Positions 31,749 through 41,546 of a stretch of 64,000 bases of DNA are shown piece by piece. The position numbers were made by a program, and so were the translations under genes. The notes under the pieces were generated by a model. It saw only the letters and a list, made by a program, of their open reading frames with translations. It ran no database searches and was not told the origin of the DNA. The stretch's first letter is position 1; the number at the start of each line of letters is the position of its first letter. This DNA is from Morganella psychrotolerans (lineage in GTDB: Bacteria; Pseudomonadota; Gammaproteobacteria; Enterobacterales; Enterobacteriaceae): the NCBI RefSeq assembly GCF_001676155.1, contig NZ_LZEW01000023.1, forward strand, positions 186,001-250,000, read 5' to 3'.

Positions 31749-32671
31749 TTTTCAGCCTCCGCATCGTGATTAACCAGATGCACAAATAATTCTTCCAGAC
31801 GGTTTGCTTTGTTCCGCATACTTAACACATCAATCCCCTGCGCATTCAACTGTGCAAAAATACCATTCAGCCCCTGCTCACGGCGGACTTCCACTTCCAG
31901 CGTTGAGGTATCTGTTAACTGATATTTATAGCCCTCAAGCTGCGGAAGCGGACTTTTTGCGCCTAAATCCAGGATAAAGATTTCAGACTCCAGCTTGCTG
32001 AGCAGTGCTTTCATACTGGTATTTTCCACCAGCTCGCCGTGCTGGATAATTCCGATATTGCGGCACAGCATTTCTGCCTCTTCCAGATAGTGCGTCGTGA
32101 GGATGATAGTCGTCCCCTGTGCATTCAACATTTTCAGGAAGCCCCACATCGAGCGGCGCAGTTCAATATCCACCCCGGCAGTCGGTTCATCGAGGATCAG
32201 TAGTTTCGGCTGATGCATCAGCGCGCGGGCAATCATCAGGCGGCGTTTCATCCCGCCGGACAGATGCATGGCACGTTCATCGCGCTTTCCCCATAAATCC
32301 AGTTGCGTCAGGTAGATTTTTGCCCGCTCCTGCGCCACATCGTGCGGCACGCCGTAATAGCCCGCCTGCTGTAATACTATCTGTAATACGGTTTCAAACG
32401 GGTTAAAGTTAAACTCCTGCGGTACCAGCCCCAGTTGGCGCTTTGCCAGCACCAGGTCGGTATCGATGTCATAGCCGAAAACCGAGACTTTCCCGGCGGT
32501 TTTATTGACCAGAGAGCTGATAATACCGATGGTGGTGGATTTTCCTGCGCCGTTCGGACCCAGTAACGCATAGAAATCCCCGGCGCTGACATTCAGGTCT
32601 ATTCCCTTCAAAGCCTGCACGCCACCTGCATACTGCTTGGTTAATTGTGATATTTCCAGTGCATAGGTCAT
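31745..32671 (-). CDS. yadG: ABC transporter ATP-binding protein
   Basis: A 308-residue ATPase with Walker A GPNGAGKST, signature LSGGMKRR, Walker B LLILDEP and H-loop TTHY. It powers YadH. Divergent from can, separated by a 183-base AT-rich promoter region. Confidence 0.95.
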   Translation of the reverse strand: MTYALEISQLTKQYAGGVQALKGIDLNVSAGDFYALLGPNGAGKSTTIGIISSLVNKTAGKVSVFGYDIDTDLVLAKRQLGLVPQEFNFNPFETVLQIVLQQAGYYGVPHDVAQERAKIYLTQLDLWGKRDERAMHLSGGMKRRLMIARALMHQPKLLILDEPTAGVDIELRRSMWGFLKMLNAQGTTIILTTHYLEEAEMLCRNIGIIQHGELVENTSMKALLSKLESEIFILDLGAKSPLPQLEGYKYQLTDTSTLEVEVRREQGLNGIFAQLNAQGIDVLSMRNKANRLEELFVHLVNHDAEAEK

Positions 32672-32854
32672 AACAGAAAAATACCTTTTTAATTTAGAAA
32701 TTTGAGTGCAATATAAACCAAAATATTACCTGCGAACCGGAATCGGTTCTTGACAATTTGTCTTCTTTTCTGAAATCATTTAATAACAAATTATTAAAAT
32801 TTAAATTTTTTATACACAGATTCTAGCGAAAGGATCTCCAACAGGCTATCCGTC

Positions 32855-33514
32855 ATGATGAAAAAAATCGAAGAGCTGTTTGCCAATAACAAACAGTGGT
32901 CCGAATCCGTAAATGAAAAAGATCCGGATTTTTTCAAAGAACTCGCACAGGCTCAAAAGCCGCGGTTCCTCTGGATTGGCTGTTCTGACAGTCGCGTTCC
33001 CGCCGAAAAACTGATCGACGCCGCACCGGGGGATCTGTTTGTTCACCGTAATGTGGCAAATCTGGTTATCCATACTGATCTTAACTGTCTCTCGGTTATT
33101 CAGTATGCGGTGGATGTTTTACAGGTCGAGCATATTATCGTCTGCGGTCACTATAACTGCGGCGGTATTCAGGCAGCCATCGAGGGCACCGAACTCGGGC
33201 TGATTAATAACTGGCTGCTGCATATCCGCGATATCTGGTATCAGCACAGTTCGCTGCTGGGTGAACTCGCGCCGCAGGACCGAATCAATCGCTTATGCGA
33301 GCTGAACGTGGTTGAGCAGGTGTATAACCTCGGCCACTCCACTATCATGCAGGCGGCGTGGAAACGCGGTCAGCGGGTGATGATCCACGGCTGGATTTAC
33401 GGGATAAACAAAGGCCTGCTTCATGATCTGGATATCAGCTCTGACAGCCGGGAAAAAATGGAACTGGTCTATCGTCAGGCGGTTGCCAAGCTTTCTAATA
33501 TGTCACAGTCCTGA
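32855..33514 (+). CDS. can: Beta-class carbonic anhydrase
   Basis: A 219-residue cytosolic zinc enzyme interconverting CO2 and bicarbonate. Zinc ligands are visible: Cys43 and Asp45 (GCSDSR), His99 and Cys102 (CGHYNCGG). The start has two adjacent ATG codons (MMKKIEE); either could be used, and the ribosome site is weak. The gene order can-hpt is the same as in E. coli. Confidence 0.96.
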   Translation: MMKKIEELFANNKQWSESVNEKDPDFFKELAQAQKPRFLWIGCSDSRVPAEKLIDAAPGDLFVHRNVANLVIHTDLNCLSVIQYAVDVLQVEHIIVCGHYNCGGIQAAIEGTELGLINNWLLHIRDIWYQHSSLLGELAPQDRINRLCELNVVEQVYNLGHSTIMQAAWKRGQRVMIHGWIYGINKGLLHDLDISSDSREKMELVYRQAVAKLSNMSQS

Positions 33515-33547
33515 TCACTGACCGGGCGCATTATATAACAGAAAGAC

Positions 33548-33572
33548 AAACGGCACTGTAAAGTGCCGTTTT
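33548..33572. terminator. Terminator between can and hpt
   Basis: Stem AAACGGCACT / AGTGCCGTTT with T-rich flanks, placed between the convergent ends of can and hpt. Confidence 0.8.
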
Positions 33573-33632
33573 GCATTTCCGGGTAAGTAACTCCCGGATA
33601 AGTAATTTCCGGCTGAATAATTGTGCAGAAAA

Positions 33633-34172
33633 TTACTCTTCCAGCAGTGTCACATGCCCGATATACGGCAGGTGGCGGTAGCTCTGGGCATAATCGATGC
33701 CATAACCCACCACAAATTTATCTTCAATTGCATAACCCACCCACTCCACCGGTACATTCACTTCACGGCGGCAGGGTTTATCCAGCAGAGTGCAGATAGA
33801 TACAGAGTTCGGGCCGCGCAGAGAGAGAATATCGCGCACACGATGCAATGTATTACCGGAATCAATAATATCTTCCACGATCAGCACATCTTTGCCACGG
33901 ATATCTTCATCCAGATCTTTGACAATTTTCACATCACGGGTGGAGGATGTGCCGCTGCCGTAGCTGGATACGGTCATAAAATCCACTTCATGCGGAACAT
34001 CAATTTTACGGCATAAATCAGCCATAAAAATAAAAGAGCCTTTCAGCAATCCGACTAAAACCAGATCTTTATCGCTGTGACGATAGTGTGCGGAAATTTC
34101 ACTGCCGAGTCCGGCAACACGCTGCTGAATCTCCGCTTCGGAGATCATTGTATCTAAGGTATGTTTCTTCAT
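33633..34172 (-). CDS. hpt: Hypoxanthine phosphoribosyltransferase
   Basis: A 179-residue purine salvage enzyme making IMP from hypoxanthine and PRPP. The PRPP-binding motif is [14 protein letters not shown]. Length and sequence match E. coli Hpt. In E. coli gcd lies between hpt and cueO; here it is missing and a short ERIC copy is present instead. Confidence 0.97.
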   Translation of the reverse strand: MKKHTLDTMISEAEIQQRVAGLGSEISAHYRHSDKDLVLVGLLKGSFIFMADLCRKIDVPHEVDFMTVSSYGSGTSSTRDVKIVKDLDEDIRGKDVLIVEDIIDSGNTLHRVRDILSLRGPNSVSICTLLDKPCRREVNVPVEWVGYAIEDKFVVGYGIDYAQSYRHLPYIGHVTLLEE

Positions 34173-34232
34173 GATTTTTTTGCCGTCAACGCTACGCTGT
34201 TACAGTGGTTCAGTATTAAACAGAAAGGAATT

Positions 34233-34293
34233 TCTACCCAACGTCATTCAAGGTGCAGCCAACGAACCTGCAGTCTGAATGAATAAGGGTATA
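34233..34293 (-). repeat. ERIC-type repeat, short 61-bp form
   Basis: Reverse orientation copy (ACGTCATTCAAGG ... CAACGAACCTGCAG ... GAATAAGGGTATA) with a slightly damaged left end (TCTACCC). It lies between hpt and cueO. Confidence 0.85.
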
Positions 34294-34363
34294 ATACTGG
34301 TCAGAAAGCGCGTTAGTTTAACATACCCCGGACAAATCCGCGATAACGGGCGGGAGAACAAAA

Positions 34364-34394
34364 CGCATCTGCGCCATATAATGACGCAGATGCG
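34364..34394 (-). terminator. Terminator of cueO
   Basis: Perfect 10-bp stem CGCATCTGCG / CGCAGATGCG, followed on the minus strand by TTTTGTT. It is 18 bases past the cueO stop. Confidence 0.8.
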
Positions 34395-34411
34395 GAATGT
34401 ACAAAAATAAA

Positions 34412-36016
34412 TCAGGCTGAAACCGTAAAGCCCGTCATCATCCCTGTGTCCTCGTGCTCCAGCAGATGACAATGCGCCATGTACGGATGTGCATTGGTTG
34501 CAGGATGATCAAATTTCACCAGAACTTCGCTGACATCACCTTCGATACGGACGATATCTTTCCAACCCTGCCGGTGTGCTGCCGGTTTGCGTCCGCCCTC
34601 ACTGAGGATACGAAAGCGCGTGCCGTGAATATGGAACGGATGCAGCATCATGTCGCCCACACCGGAAATAACCCAGCGCTCCGTTTGCCCCTGTTTCACA
34701 TCAAACGCACTTTCTGTCATTGAGAACGGCAGACCATTAATACTGTTCGCATTCATCATATCAATGTTTCCGGAGCCGCTGTTACCGCCGCCGTGCATTC
34801 CGTGGCTCATGCCTTTCATGCCGCCGCCCATATTGCCATGGCCACCCATATTGCCCATGCCGCCATGATTACCCATACCGGCCATTGCCTGCTGACCGTA
34901 TTTATCTGTCAGCATCATCATGCCCTGCATATCAAGGCGCATATCCATCATCAGACGGAACTCACGTACCGGCAGACGGGAGGCATCAATCAGCACCGGT
35001 ATTGCCGCCAGAACATCCGGCAGTTTACCGCGTGCGGCATCAAGTGTCGGACGGACAGCCAGCACCGGCAGCGGGTTATCAAACGGAGCGAGCGTCATGC
35101 CCATCTGGCGTACCGGCAGAGTGATAATATCAAACGGCTGACCATCTGAGGTATCCACCAGCACTTCAAAACGCTCTCCCATGAGGATCGGTAATTCCTG
35201 TACTTTTACCGGTTCACCCAGCAGACCGCCGTCACTCGCCACCACATACAACGGACGCCCGTCACTGGCGGCTATCCGCAGGCTGCGGGCATTGCATCCG
35301 TTGAGCAGACGCAGGCGTAACCAGCCGCGCGGCGCCATATGCTGCGGATATACCGTGCCGTTCGTCAGCATCATGTCGCCGAACCAGCCGACTGCCGCTG
35401 ACATCACATCGAGCTGATAATCAATTTCGCCGTTTTCTTTCAGGCGCTTATCCTGTAATACAACGGGGATATCATCCACGCCCCACTGATTCGGCAAGCC
35501 GGTGGTGGCGGAGTTTTCATCTTCAATCAGTACCAGCCCCGCCAACCCCATTGCGACCTGATACCCGGTTTTTCCGTGAGTATGCGGATGGAACCAGCAG
35601 GTTGCTTCCGGTTGATCCGGGGTAAAATTGACTGTCCTGGTTTTACCCGGCTCAATAATCGCCTGCGGACCGCCATCCTGCTCACCGCTGATTTCCAGCC
35701 CGTGCCAGTGAACCGTAGTGGCTTCCGGTAATTTATTCACAATATCCACGGTGACTGGTTTACCGCGTTTCAATTTCAGCGCAGGTCCGAGCAAATCGCC
35801 GTTATATCCCCATGTCGGTGTGGTTTTTCCGGCAACAAAAGACATCTGTCCCTGCTGAATGTTCAGTGTGATTCTTTGTGCATTATCAGAGGTTAAGAGT
35901 GGAGGGATCCCCAGGGAAGGACGGTTTTCAGCGGCAAAAGCAAACCGGCTCCATGCCGGCAGCATCGTGGCGGCACCTAAGAATACGCTATATTTCAAAA
36001 AATCACGTCGTTGCAT
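34412..36016 (-). CDS. cueO: Multicopper oxidase CueO
   Basis: A 534-residue periplasmic cuprous oxidase that protects against copper. It has a Tat signal ([16 protein letters not shown]), copper-site motifs [21 protein letters not shown] and the C-terminal [14 protein letters not shown] Met/His/Gly-rich insert (about residues 380-425, repeated [11 protein letters not shown] pattern) corresponds to the Met-rich region that gathers Cu(I) in E. coli CueO, but is richer in Gly here. A CueR-like operator lies upstream. Translation start ATG supported by AAGGAAG. Confidence 0.96.
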   Translation of the reverse strand: MQRRDFLKYSVFLGAATMLPAWSRFAFAAENRPSLGIPPLLTSDNAQRITLNIQQGQMSFVAGKTTPTWGYNGDLLGPALKLKRGKPVTVDIVNKLPEATTVHWHGLEISGEQDGGPQAIIEPGKTRTVNFTPDQPEATCWFHPHTHGKTGYQVAMGLAGLVLIEDENSATTGLPNQWGVDDIPVVLQDKRLKENGEIDYQLDVMSAAVGWFGDMMLTNGTVYPQHMAPRGWLRLRLLNGCNARSLRIAASDGRPLYVVASDGGLLGEPVKVQELPILMGERFEVLVDTSDGQPFDIITLPVRQMGMTLAPFDNPLPVLAVRPTLDAARGKLPDVLAAIPVLIDASRLPVREFRLMMDMRLDMQGMMMLTDKYGQQAMAGMGNHGGMGNMGGHGNMGGGMKGMSHGMHGGGNSGSGNIDMMNANSINGLPFSMTESAFDVKQGQTERWVISGVGDMMLHPFHIHGTRFRILSEGGRKPAAHRQGWKDIVRIEGDVSEVLVKFDHPATNAHPYMAHCHLLEHEDTGMMTGFTVSA

Positions 36017-36070
36017 GATATGCTTCCTTTATCATCAATAATGATATGCTGTTATAGCAAGGCTAAACCC

Positions 36071-36089
36071 TGACCTAAGGGCAAGGTCA
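36071..36089 (-). promoter_or_regulatory. CueR-like operator of cueO
   Basis: TGACCTAAGGGCAAGGTCA is an inverted repeat with TGACCT / AGGTCA arms. On the minus strand it begins with TTGACC as a possible -35 and leaves a long spacer to the -10, the usual promoter shape for MerR-family activators such as CueR. It is 55 bases upstream of cueO. Confidence 0.7.
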
Positions 36090-36206
36090 ATATAATGCCA
36101 CGCTGAAAACAAGGGCTTTACACCACTTTAGTCAGACTATTAAATTCACGACAAAACTATTAAAATCTTCACCTAAACTGACAAGCGTTACCGGTACACT
36201 ACCTTT

Positions 36207-36551
36207 ATGAAAATATTACTTAGTCTTTTTATCAGCTTTGCATTGTTGCTTTCCTTTCCTGCGAAAGCACTGACGCCGTCACAGGCTGAAGATCTTGCCG
36301 GGCTGACGGCTGTTTTTATCTATCTGAAGAATGATTGTGGCTATCAGGATCTGCAGAATGCCCGTATCGAAAAAGCCATTTTATTATTTGCACAAAGTAA
36401 CCGCTGGGATATGAGCAATTACAACATGAAAGAGATGGCAAAAATGAATAAAGAGAATTATCTCGATATCAAAGAGATCAAGCTCTCAGAAAACTATAAA
36501 TGCACCGCTCTTGCCCGCGATTCACTCTCACTGCTTGCCTACGTAAAATAA
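36207..36551 (+). CDS. yacC: Secreted small protein YacC
   Basis: A 114-residue protein with a signal peptide (MKILLSLFISFALLLSFPAKA) and two cysteines in the mature part that could form a disulfide. The end CTALARDSLSLLAYVK is nearly the same as in E. coli YacC. Function unknown. In E. coli it lies next to speE and cueO; speED are missing here and a Uhp system follows instead. Confidence 0.9.
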   Translation: MKILLSLFISFALLLSFPAKALTPSQAEDLAGLTAVFIYLKNDCGYQDLQNARIEKAILLFAQSNRWDMSNYNMKEMAKMNKENYLDIKEIKLSENYKCTALARDSLSLLAYVK

Positions 36552-36717
36552 TCGGCCTGCCGGTTGCCGGTAAATTGCCCGCAACCGAATCGGTTTAGCT
36601 GTAAAAAAAAACGCCGTATAGCTGATTTCTGCGTGAATCCCCTCGATTATCATTCACTATATTGATATAACCTTTATTCAATTTCCCCCTCTCTGACTGA
36701 TAACACACTGTCCGGAC

Positions 36718-37347
36718 ATGATAAAAATAGCGCTCATCGATGACCATGTAGTCGTACGGTCAGGTTTTGCACAGCTCCTGACTCTGGAACCGGATATCAC
36801 AATTGCCGGACAATATGCCAGTGCCAAAGAGGCATGGCCGGAACTGACCCGCCTGAATATTGATGTGGCTATCATGGATATCTCCATGCCTGACGAAAAC
36901 GGGTTACAGTTACTGACCCGCCTGCGTGAGCATAAGGCGGCTTTCCGCACGATCATTCTGAGTATTTACGATACACCCGCTTTTGTGCAGAGTGCGCTGG
37001 ATGCAGGTGCGGCTGCGTATCTGACCAAACGCTGCGGTCCGGAAGAACTTGTACAGGCGGTGCGTTCGGTACATAAAGGCGGCTGTTATCTGTGTGCGGA
37101 TGCAATGCGCGCGCTGCGCCAGTCGCCGCCGGAAAACCGGGCGCTGAATGAACTGACTCCGCGTGAGCGCGAGGTTTTTGACCTGCTCGTCGGCGGAATG
37201 AGTGTCAAAGCCATTGCGGATAAACTGACACTCAGCCACAAAACGGTGCATGTTCACCGTGCCAATGTGCTGGGAAAGCTGCACTGTGACAACACCATTG
37301 ATCTGGTTCATTTTGCCCTGGCGCATCATCTGATCGCGGGACAATAA
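36718..37347 (+). CDS. uhpA: UhpA-type response regulator
   Basis: A 209-residue NarL/FixJ-family regulator. The receiver domain has the phosphorylation Asp54 in AIMDISMPD and a switch Lys in LTKRC; the C-terminal LuxR-type helix-turn-helix is ELTPREREVF...IADKLTLSHKTVHVHRANV. Close to E. coli UhpA. It is followed at 3 bases by uhpB. It probably controls the afu genes downstream; the ribosome site is weak. Confidence 0.93.
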   Translation: MIKIALIDDHVVVRSGFAQLLTLEPDITIAGQYASAKEAWPELTRLNIDVAIMDISMPDENGLQLLTRLREHKAAFRTIILSIYDTPAFVQSALDAGAAAYLTKRCGPEELVQAVRSVHKGGCYLCADAMRALRQSPPENRALNELTPREREVFDLLVGGMSVKAIADKLTLSHKTVHVHRANVLGKLHCDNTIDLVHFALAHHLIAGQ

Positions 37348-37350
37348 CCC

Positions 37351-38898
37351 ATGAGCCGCAGTGCGCGTCTGCTGTTACAATCTGTCTTTCTGCTGTTTAC
37401 CTATTCACTGACCTGGATAGGACTTTGGATCATCAGCTTTTATCTCAGCCCGGACAGTATGCTGTCCACCTTATTTCTGCCGCAGGGATTACGCCTGGCA
37501 CTGATGATCCTGTTGTGGCGCCGCTTCTGGCCGGTATTATTGCTGTCTGAATTATTGCTGAGCATCTGGTTATCGCAGGAACAGCTGATGCCGCACACCG
37601 CTATTCTGCTCTCCCCGTTACTGAGCCTGCTGACCGCCTTTGCCGTACAGGCTATCTGGTGGCGCTACACACTGTACTGGCAGCGGCTGTTACTGCTGCT
37701 TGCCGGTGTCGGTATCAACAGTATTCTGCACACAGTCCTGTTCGGTCTGCTTACCCCTCTGAGTGTCAGCCAGGTGTTTCTTACCAGCTTCACCGGCGGC
37801 ATTCTGCTTACACCTTTTGTGTATCTGATTTATGAATATCTCCATGAACAACATTTCCGCCTGATCCTTGATTATGGCTCGCCTGATCCGCAACTGCGCA
37901 CCTCACTGCTGATGTGGTGTTTTCTTTTCTGTCTGGCGGGGCTCAGCGCACAACTGTTTTTCACCCCGGAGATTGAGCGCCTGCTGGTGCTGCTGGTGTT
38001 TATCCCGAATGTCTTTATGGCCTACCGCTACGGCTGGCAGGGTGGCGTGTTATCAGCACTGCTCGGCAGCCTGATTATCACTTTTGCGCGGCAGTTTAAC
38101 GGCGCATTTGCTGATCTTCAGGAATTACAGATGTTTATGAGTACCCAGGCACTGATTGGTATCGGACTGGGGATTGCCATCAGCCGCCAGCAGCAGTTAT
38201 CGCGCAATTTGCAGCGCTACCGGGAACGGCTGGAGCAGGAATTACAGGCGCGGCGTGACCTGATGCAGAAACTTGTACATACGGAAGAGGATGTCAAAAA
38301 AGCGATTGCCCGCGAGCTTCACGATGAAATCGGACAGAATATTACCGCCATTCAGATCCAATCCATGCTGGTCAAAAAGACAGCGCCTGATCCGCGCAGT
38401 TGTCAGGCGGCCGCACAGATAAACGAGCTGGCACAGAAGATCCATCAATCCACCCGCCAGTTACTGCGCGAACTGCGCCCGCCGGTACTGAATGAAATGT
38501 CACTGGAAGATGCCCTGCGCCACCTGATTGCGGAGTTTGCCTTCGGGGAAAACGCCATTCAATGTGATTTTCATTATGAGCTGCAACAGGCGCCGGAAAA
38601 CGAGACGGTTTTGTTTACGCTCTACCGGCTTGTTCAGGAATTGTTAAATAATATCAGCAAGCACGCCGGAGCAACCCATATTCTGATCTCACTGAAACAA
38701 ACACGTGACACGATACAGCTTCATGTGAGCGATAACGGCATCGGAATACCTGATAACAAACGCAGCGGCGGCTTTGGTCTGCGCGGCATTGAAGAACGGG
38801 TGCAGGCGCTCGGCGGCGACTGGACACTGACCACCAGCGGCGGTACCCGAATTATTGTTAACCTGCCCACATTTTCTGATGAAAATACTGAAAACTAA
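37351..38898 (+). CDS. uhpB: UhpB-type sensor histidine kinase
   Basis: A 515-residue membrane kinase. The first half has about eight hydrophobic segments (MASE1-like). The dimerisation and phosphoacceptor box ARELHDEIGQ has His324, and the C-terminal ATPase has DNGIGIPDN and GFGLRGIEERV. It would take the signal from UhpC and phosphorylate UhpA. Confidence 0.93.
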   Translation: MSRSARLLLQSVFLLFTYSLTWIGLWIISFYLSPDSMLSTLFLPQGLRLALMILLWRRFWPVLLLSELLLSIWLSQEQLMPHTAILLSPLLSLLTAFAVQAIWWRYTLYWQRLLLLLAGVGINSILHTVLFGLLTPLSVSQVFLTSFTGGILLTPFVYLIYEYLHEQHFRLILDYGSPDPQLRTSLLMWCFLFCLAGLSAQLFFTPEIERLLVLLVFIPNVFMAYRYGWQGGVLSALLGSLIITFARQFNGAFADLQELQMFMSTQALIGIGLGIAISRQQQLSRNLQRYRERLEQELQARRDLMQKLVHTEEDVKKAIARELHDEIGQNITAIQIQSMLVKKTAPDPRSCQAAAQINELAQKIHQSTRQLLRELRPPVLNEMSLEDALRHLIAEFAFGENAIQCDFHYELQQAPENETVLFTLYRLVQELLNNISKHAGATHILISLKQTRDTIQLHVSDNGIGIPDNKRSGGFGLRGIEERVQALGGDWTLTTSGGTRIIVNLPTFSDENTEN

Positions 38899-38982
38899 GA
38901 CTAATTCCTAGTCATCTACTACCTTATCTCATCCTTTTCATTGACAGATTGATTACATTTCTCATCCTGAGCGGGAGCATCT

Positions 38983-40287
38983 ATGGATAAAACGTATCAT
39001 TTTTGGCGCAACAAACTGATGTTATCGATGATTATCGGTTACGCCACGTTTTATCTGACCCGAAAAAGTTTCAATTTTGTCATGCCGGTTATGCAGGCTG
39101 AGTTATTTCTGGATAAAAGCGACATAGGCTGGATAGCCACGGCGTTTTACCTCAGCTACGGTATCTCAAAGTTTTTGTCCGGGATTTTTCACGATATTAC
39201 AGGCTATCGCTGGTTTATGGGCGCGGGGCTGTTTATGACCGGCGTGCTCAATATTGTATTTGCCTGGTGTCTGTCGTTTCCTGCATTGCTGATTGTCTGG
39301 ACACTGAACGGCTTTTTTCAGGGATGGGGCTGGCCGCCGTGCGCCCGCATCCTGACACACTGGTATTCGCGTAACGAGCGCGGTTTCTGGTGGGGATTAT
39401 GGAATATCTCCATCAACCTCGGCGGCATTACCCTGCCGCTGCTGACCGCCTGGCTGGCAACCCGGTACAGCTGGCAGATGGCACTGATTGTGCCGGGGAT
39501 TATCGGGATGGTGACCGGTCTGTGGCTCAGTACCCGGTTGCACGGCACGCCGCAGGAAGAGGGGCTGCCGACAGTCGGACAATGGCGGCATGACCCGTCA
39601 GAGCTGCGCCAGGAGCAGTTATCGCCTCCGCAGCCGATGCTGACCATTCTGAAAGAGACGATTTTATGTAACCGGATGATCTGGTTACTCGGTTTTTCCT
39701 ACATTCTCGTTTATCTGATCCGTATGGCGATAAACGACTGGGGAAACCTCTGGTTATCTGAAACACACGGCGCAAATCTGCTGAGTGCCAATGCCATATT
39801 GTCACTCTTTGAGTTAGGCGGATTGCTGGGTGCGGTCTGCGCGGGATGGGGGTCTGATATTTTGTTCCGTGGTCAGCGGGCACCGATGATCCTGCTGTTT
39901 TCCTTAGGTTTATTTGTTGCTGTCAGCGCCTTATGGTTAATGCCGATTCATCACTACGGGCTGCTGGCAGTATGTTTCTTTAGTATCGGCTTCTTTGTAT
40001 TCGGGCCGCAAATGTTAATCGGGCTGGCGGCGACAGAATATTGCCATAAAAAAGCCGCCGGCACGGTAACGGGCTACCTCGGTCTGTACGCCTATTTAGG
40101 GGCGGCAATGGCGGGGTGGCCGCTCGCTCAGGTCATGGCACATTACGGCTGGCAGGGAATGTTTACCCTGCTGACCAGTGCTGCGGCGCTGACGGGATTA
40201 CTGCTGATGCCTCTTCTGATTGCTAATGTCAGCAAACGGGAGCATCTGGCAGGCTCTGTTTCACTCTCCGATGACAGAACCCTATAG
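38983..40287 (+). CDS. uhpC: UhpC-type sugar-phosphate sensor (MFS)
   Basis: A 434-residue organophosphate:phosphate antiporter-family protein with about 12 membrane helices; ATFYLTRKSFNFVMP is the family start. In E. coli UhpC senses external glucose-6-phosphate rather than transporting it in bulk. No uhpT transporter gene follows; an ABC transporter of the Afu type does, so UhpC likely senses its substrate. Confidence 0.9.
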   Translation: MDKTYHFWRNKLMLSMIIGYATFYLTRKSFNFVMPVMQAELFLDKSDIGWIATAFYLSYGISKFLSGIFHDITGYRWFMGAGLFMTGVLNIVFAWCLSFPALLIVWTLNGFFQGWGWPPCARILTHWYSRNERGFWWGLWNISINLGGITLPLLTAWLATRYSWQMALIVPGIIGMVTGLWLSTRLHGTPQEEGLPTVGQWRHDPSELRQEQLSPPQPMLTILKETILCNRMIWLLGFSYILVYLIRMAINDWGNLWLSETHGANLLSANAILSLFELGGLLGAVCAGWGSDILFRGQRAPMILLFSLGLFVAVSALWLMPIHHYGLLAVCFFSIGFFVFGPQMLIGLAATEYCHKKAAGTVTGYLGLYAYLGAAMAGWPLAQVMAHYGWQGMFTLLTSAAALTGLLLMPLLIANVSKREHLAGSVSLSDDRTL

Positions 40288-40303
40288 AAGGAATGAACTG
40301 ATA

Positions 40304-41335
40304 ATGAAACTTAACACCCTCTCTGCTCTTGTTGCTGCCGGTTTATCGCTGGCGGCTGTTACCACCTCAGCTAACGCCGCCGGTCGTCTGGTTGTTTATT
40401 GCAGCGCAACCAATGCGATGTGTGAAGCCGAAACCCAGGCATTCGCCAAAAAATATGATGTTAAAACCACGTTTGTCCGCAACGGTTCCGGCAGTACGCT
40501 GGCAAAAATCGAAGCTGAAAAACGTAACCCGCAGGCTGACGTCTGGTACGGCGGTACATTAGATCCGCATTCACAGGCGGGTGAAATGGATCTGCTGGAG
40601 CCTTACAAATCCCCGAACTTAGATCAGATCATGCCGCAGTTCCGTGATCCGGCCAAACGCAAAGGTAACTACTCTTCCGCCGTTTATGTCGGGATCCTGG
40701 GCTTTGGTGTGAATAAAGATCGTCTGAAAGAGAAAGGTCTGCCGATCCCGACCTGCTGGAAAGATCTGACCAAACCGGAATACAAAGGTGAAATTCAGAT
40801 TGCCGACCCGCAAAGCTCCGGCACAGCATATACCGCACTGGCAACTTTTGATCAGTTATGGGGTAATGCACAAGCCTTTGATTACCTGAAAAAACTCAAC
40901 GGTAATATCTCCCAGTACACCAAATCCGGTATTGCCCCGGCGCGTAACGCCGCCCGTGGTGAATCCGCCATTGGTATCGGCTTCCTGCATGACTATTCTC
41001 TGGAAGTGGAAAACGGTGCGCCGCTGGAATTAATCGCACCATGTGAAGGAACCGGTTATGAAATCGGCGGGATCAGTATCCTGAAAAATGCCCGCAACAT
41101 GGACAACGCCAAACTGTTCACCGATTTTGTGCTCTCCAAAGAAGCACAGGAAATCAGCTGGAAAGAGGGTAAATCTTACCAAATCCTGACCAACACCACG
41201 GCTGAATCTTCACCTATGTCACTGAAACTCGCTGACCTGAAACTGATCAATTACGATATGGATAAATACGGCGACGCCGAAGTCCGTAAAAGTCTGATCA
41301 ACAAATGGGTCACTGACGTCAAAATGAGTAAGTAA
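40304..41335 (+). CDS. afuA: AfuA-type periplasmic sugar-phosphate binding protein
   Basis: A 343-residue binding protein with a signal peptide (cleavage after ANA, then AGRLVVYCSATN). It resembles FbpA-like iron-binding proteins in fold, but the sequence and the neighbouring uhpABC fit AfuA, which in Actinobacillus binds hexose and heptose phosphates. ATG at 40304 with AAGGA upstream; the longer frame from 40220 overlaps uhpC and is rejected. A strong hairpin follows the gene. Confidence 0.88.
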   Translation: MKLNTLSALVAAGLSLAAVTTSANAAGRLVVYCSATNAMCEAETQAFAKKYDVKTTFVRNGSGSTLAKIEAEKRNPQADVWYGGTLDPHSQAGEMDLLEPYKSPNLDQIMPQFRDPAKRKGNYSSAVYVGILGFGVNKDRLKEKGLPIPTCWKDLTKPEYKGEIQIADPQSSGTAYTALATFDQLWGNAQAFDYLKKLNGNISQYTKSGIAPARNAARGESAIGIGFLHDYSLEVENGAPLELIAPCEGTGYEIGGISILKNARNMDNAKLFTDFVLSKEAQEISWKEGKSYQILTNTTAESSPMSLKLADLKLINYDMDKYGDAEVRKSLINKWVTDVKMSK

Positions 41336-41342
41336 TGTTGTC

Positions 41343-41368
41343 CGCCGTGCGGTGATCTCCGCACGGCG
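41343..41368 (+). terminator. Intercistronic hairpin after afuA
   Basis: Perfect 10-bp stem CGCCGTGCGG / CCGCACGGCG with a 6-base loop and only a weak T tail. Such hairpins between a binding-protein gene and its permease usually stabilise the upstream mRNA and lower downstream expression. Confidence 0.6.
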
Positions 41369-41420
41369 TTATTCCCCGATTACTTAATATTGCTGTTAAT
41401 TTTATAATAACATTGCTCTA

Positions 41421-41530
41421 ACTCATTCAGCTGGCAGGAAGGCGGCAAATGAAACAAACCGGTGAGCTTACACCAGTAAGTGATTCGGATTGTGAATGAA
41501 GCCAACGCACCTGCCGGTTGAATGAGGACG
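41421..41530 (-). repeat. Diverged ERIC element
   Basis: ACTCATTCAG, GGCAGGAAGGCGGCAAA, a central GTGAGCTTACA...AGTAAGTGATTCGG, then AGCCAACGCACCTGCCGG and TTGAATGAGG. The layout is the same as the 127-bp elements, and the centre is closer to the classical ERIC core (AGCTTACA / AGTAAGTGA) than the other copies. It ends about 17 bases before afuB. Confidence 0.75.
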
Positions 41531-41546
41531 AGCAAGGGAGATTTCT

